Positions 62,706 to 64,000 of a stretch of 64,000 nucleotides of DNA are shown piece after piece (position 1 is the first letter of the stretch; each line of letters starts with the position of its first letter). The DNA comes from Cristatella mucedo (Eukaryota > Bryozoa > Phylactolaemata > Cristatellidae). Where the stretch lies: assembly GCA_009760855.2 (NCBI GenBank), contig WPIO01000005.1, forward strand, positions 1,224,501-1,288,500, read 5' to 3'. A program made the position numbers and the translations under genes. The notes under the pieces are model-generated. The model did not search any database and was not told the origin of the DNA. It saw only the letters and a list, made by a program, of their open reading frames with translations.

Positions 62706-63867
62706 GCCGTCGTTTCAAGAAATCGGGGTCTGATCCAGATCTAGTCAATTTCAAAAACTTCCTTCAAGTTAACACCCGAAAGCTTAAAAATGCCAGGTTT
62801 TTCCACTCAAAAGCTGAATTACTGCCAGTCGGACCCTAAACAGATTTATAAGACAGTAAACCATTTACTGGCCAATGCTGAGAGGCCTGACTCCCCAGAT
62901 ATTGACGGCTCAGCCGAAAAGTTTTCAGCCTTCTTTACGTTAAAAATTAGGCACATTCGTGCCTCCATTAAGCCCCCCCCCGACTAAAGCCATTGTGGGA
63001 TCACAACCTGTGACCTTCCTTAAAAGGTTTTCTGAGGTTTCTGTATGCGATGTGTCTACCTTAATAAGTTCTAGCAAAAAGAGCGCGTCTCCTGAAGACC
63101 CTATATCATCATCTCCATGGTCTTCACTGGCAGACCAACTTAGCCCTGCCATAACCAAGATTTCTAATGCTGCTTTGGTAAAAAGGGTCGTCCCCAAGTC
63201 CTTCAAATCGGCAATCGTTATACATGTACTTAAAAAGCCTTTGGATTAGATACAGAGGTCCTTGCAAACAATCGCCCAGTTTCCCTTCTTCCTTTCTTGA
63301 GTTTCTTGAAAAAATTGTTGCTAAGCAGCAGGTTGAACATATTGAAGAGAATGGTATGTCAGAAACATTTCAATCAGGGTTCAAGAGGCAGCACTACACT
63401 GAAACTGCTCTCCTCCGTGTTAACAATGACATTCTATGTGGAAACGATGACGGGAATGTCACTGCCCTAGCTCTGCTAGATCTGTCAGCTGCCTTCGACA
63501 CTATTAATCAAGATGTTCTACTTGAACGATTGAGAACAACGATTGGTCTGGCAGACGAGGCACTGGTATGGTTTAAATCGTACTTGTCTGATCGTGTTCA
63601 ATCCGTGTCGTGTGGGGGTCAGGTCTCAGACACGAGAAGGGTCACCCGTGGAGTCCCTCAAGGGTCTGTTCTCGGTCCCTTGCTGTTCTCCATTTATACA
63701 CAACCTCTGGAAAAAGTGATTAAAGCACATGGAATAGGATATCACTTCTGTGCTGACAATACTCAGCTGTATTTGTCATTCAAACCATCGGAATCTGCTG
63801 CAGCAACTGAGAAACTGAATGCAAAGAGATTTAGTTCTCTGAGGGTGCTATATCAAATGCATTATTA
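62706..63867 (+). mobile_element. Second-family LINE RT fragment with a family-1-type tail
   Basis: From 62706: RRFKKSGSDPDLVNFKNFLQ, then a linker and a 230-codon frame (63224-63916) with ALALLDLSAAFDTINQDVLL, LVWFKSYLSDRVQSVSCGGQ and GVPQGSVLGPLLFSIYTQPL. The catalytic YADD box reads CADN, so the RT would be inactive. At about 63811 it jumps into a tail ('gcaaagagatttagttctct', 'gagggtgctatatcaaatgc' and ATT units), and at 63868 returns to the split host LINE. Confidence 0.85.
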
Positions 63868-64000
63868 TAAACCTCAAATCCTCTGGAGATCGTGCCTGTT
63901 CTTCATATGTTCCTAAAGCCTGGAACTCACTTCCGACTGGCATCACAACATCTCCTTACTTGATCACATTACAAAGAAGCTACAAAGGTATCTGTTTATC

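Larger units (their letters stand above)
60100..64000 (+). mobile_element. Family-1 LINE copy split by a nested chimeric LINE; runs off the window
   Basis: Left part 60100-60565: ORF2 C-terminal words 'gtgacatcccgtctcgactg', 'ttctttggctccagccaacc', with a T-rich tract (60392-60540) intruding, ending 'taccacgcacgaacct'. Right part 63868-64000: 'aaacctcaaatcctctggag' to 'gcctggaactcacttccg'. The two parts are adjacent in the uninterrupted copies, so everything between is an insertion. Confidence 0.82.

Noticed and set aside
62940-63206. An 88-codon minus-strand frame near the window end
   Set aside because: Antisense shadow of the second-family LINE ORF2 linker.

Overview
This is a stretch of animal nuclear DNA: spliced genes with GT-AG introns, CpG-rich promoter-like patches, a canonical nuclear tRNA gene, long simple repeats, and very many 5'-truncated non-LTR retrotransposons. 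CpG is not visibly depleted and most repeats are L2/CR1-group LINEs with tRNA-headed SINEs. That points to an invertebrate or basal deuterostome rather than a mammal; the phylum cannot be fixed from the sequence alone.

Four real genes are supported. (1) FBXL15 (+ strand): a 5'UTR exon ending at 2242, a coding exon 2620-3203 and a last exon from 8248 with its stop at 8558-8560; the phases join exactly to give 297 residues. (2) tRNA-Val(AAC), - strand, 13080-13152. (3) A ten-exon single-pass receptor gene, - strand, 46620 down to 29969. All ten phases agree and give 421 residues: signal peptide, two related cysteine-rich modules that resemble GDNF/GAS1 receptor domains, a proline-rich linker, one membrane span and a 115-residue tail. 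(4) The last two exons of DPH5 (diphthine synthase), - strand, 59096-58987 and 55537-55320; the earlier exons lie beyond the window.

Layout. 0-2 kb: a LINE fragment, a 146-bp hAT-like MITE and a CpG-rich FBXL15 promoter. 3.2-8.2 kb: the FBXL15 intron, with LINE tails, SINEs, hairpins and a large AC/GT/AC block. 8.5-13 kb: 3' UTR and largely unrecognised sequence. 13.4-16.1 kb: CpG-rich sequence with four CACGTG boxes and unassigned open frames. 16.5-28.6 kb: a retrotransposon field. 29.9-46.6 kb: the receptor gene, whose introns hold a full-length LINE nested in an older LINE, SINEs nested in that LINE, a dead Tc1/mariner transposase and other LINE ends. 46.6-47.2 kb: its CpG-rich promoter region. 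47.4-54.8 kb: LINE and SINE, then mostly unique sequence. 54.8-59.1 kb: the DPH5 3' end with a LINE in its intron. 59.3-64 kb: nested and chimeric LINEs.

The retrotransposons form a readable system. Family-1 LINE ends in a hairpin tail followed by (ATT)n. SINE family S2 carries the same tail, so it probably uses that LINE's reverse transcriptase. Two family-1 copies 34 kb apart share the same 116-bp internal insertion, and one element near the window end joins family-1 5' sequence to another family's RT and then to a family-1-type tail. The best candidate for something undescribed is the receptor gene; the chimeric LINEs come next.
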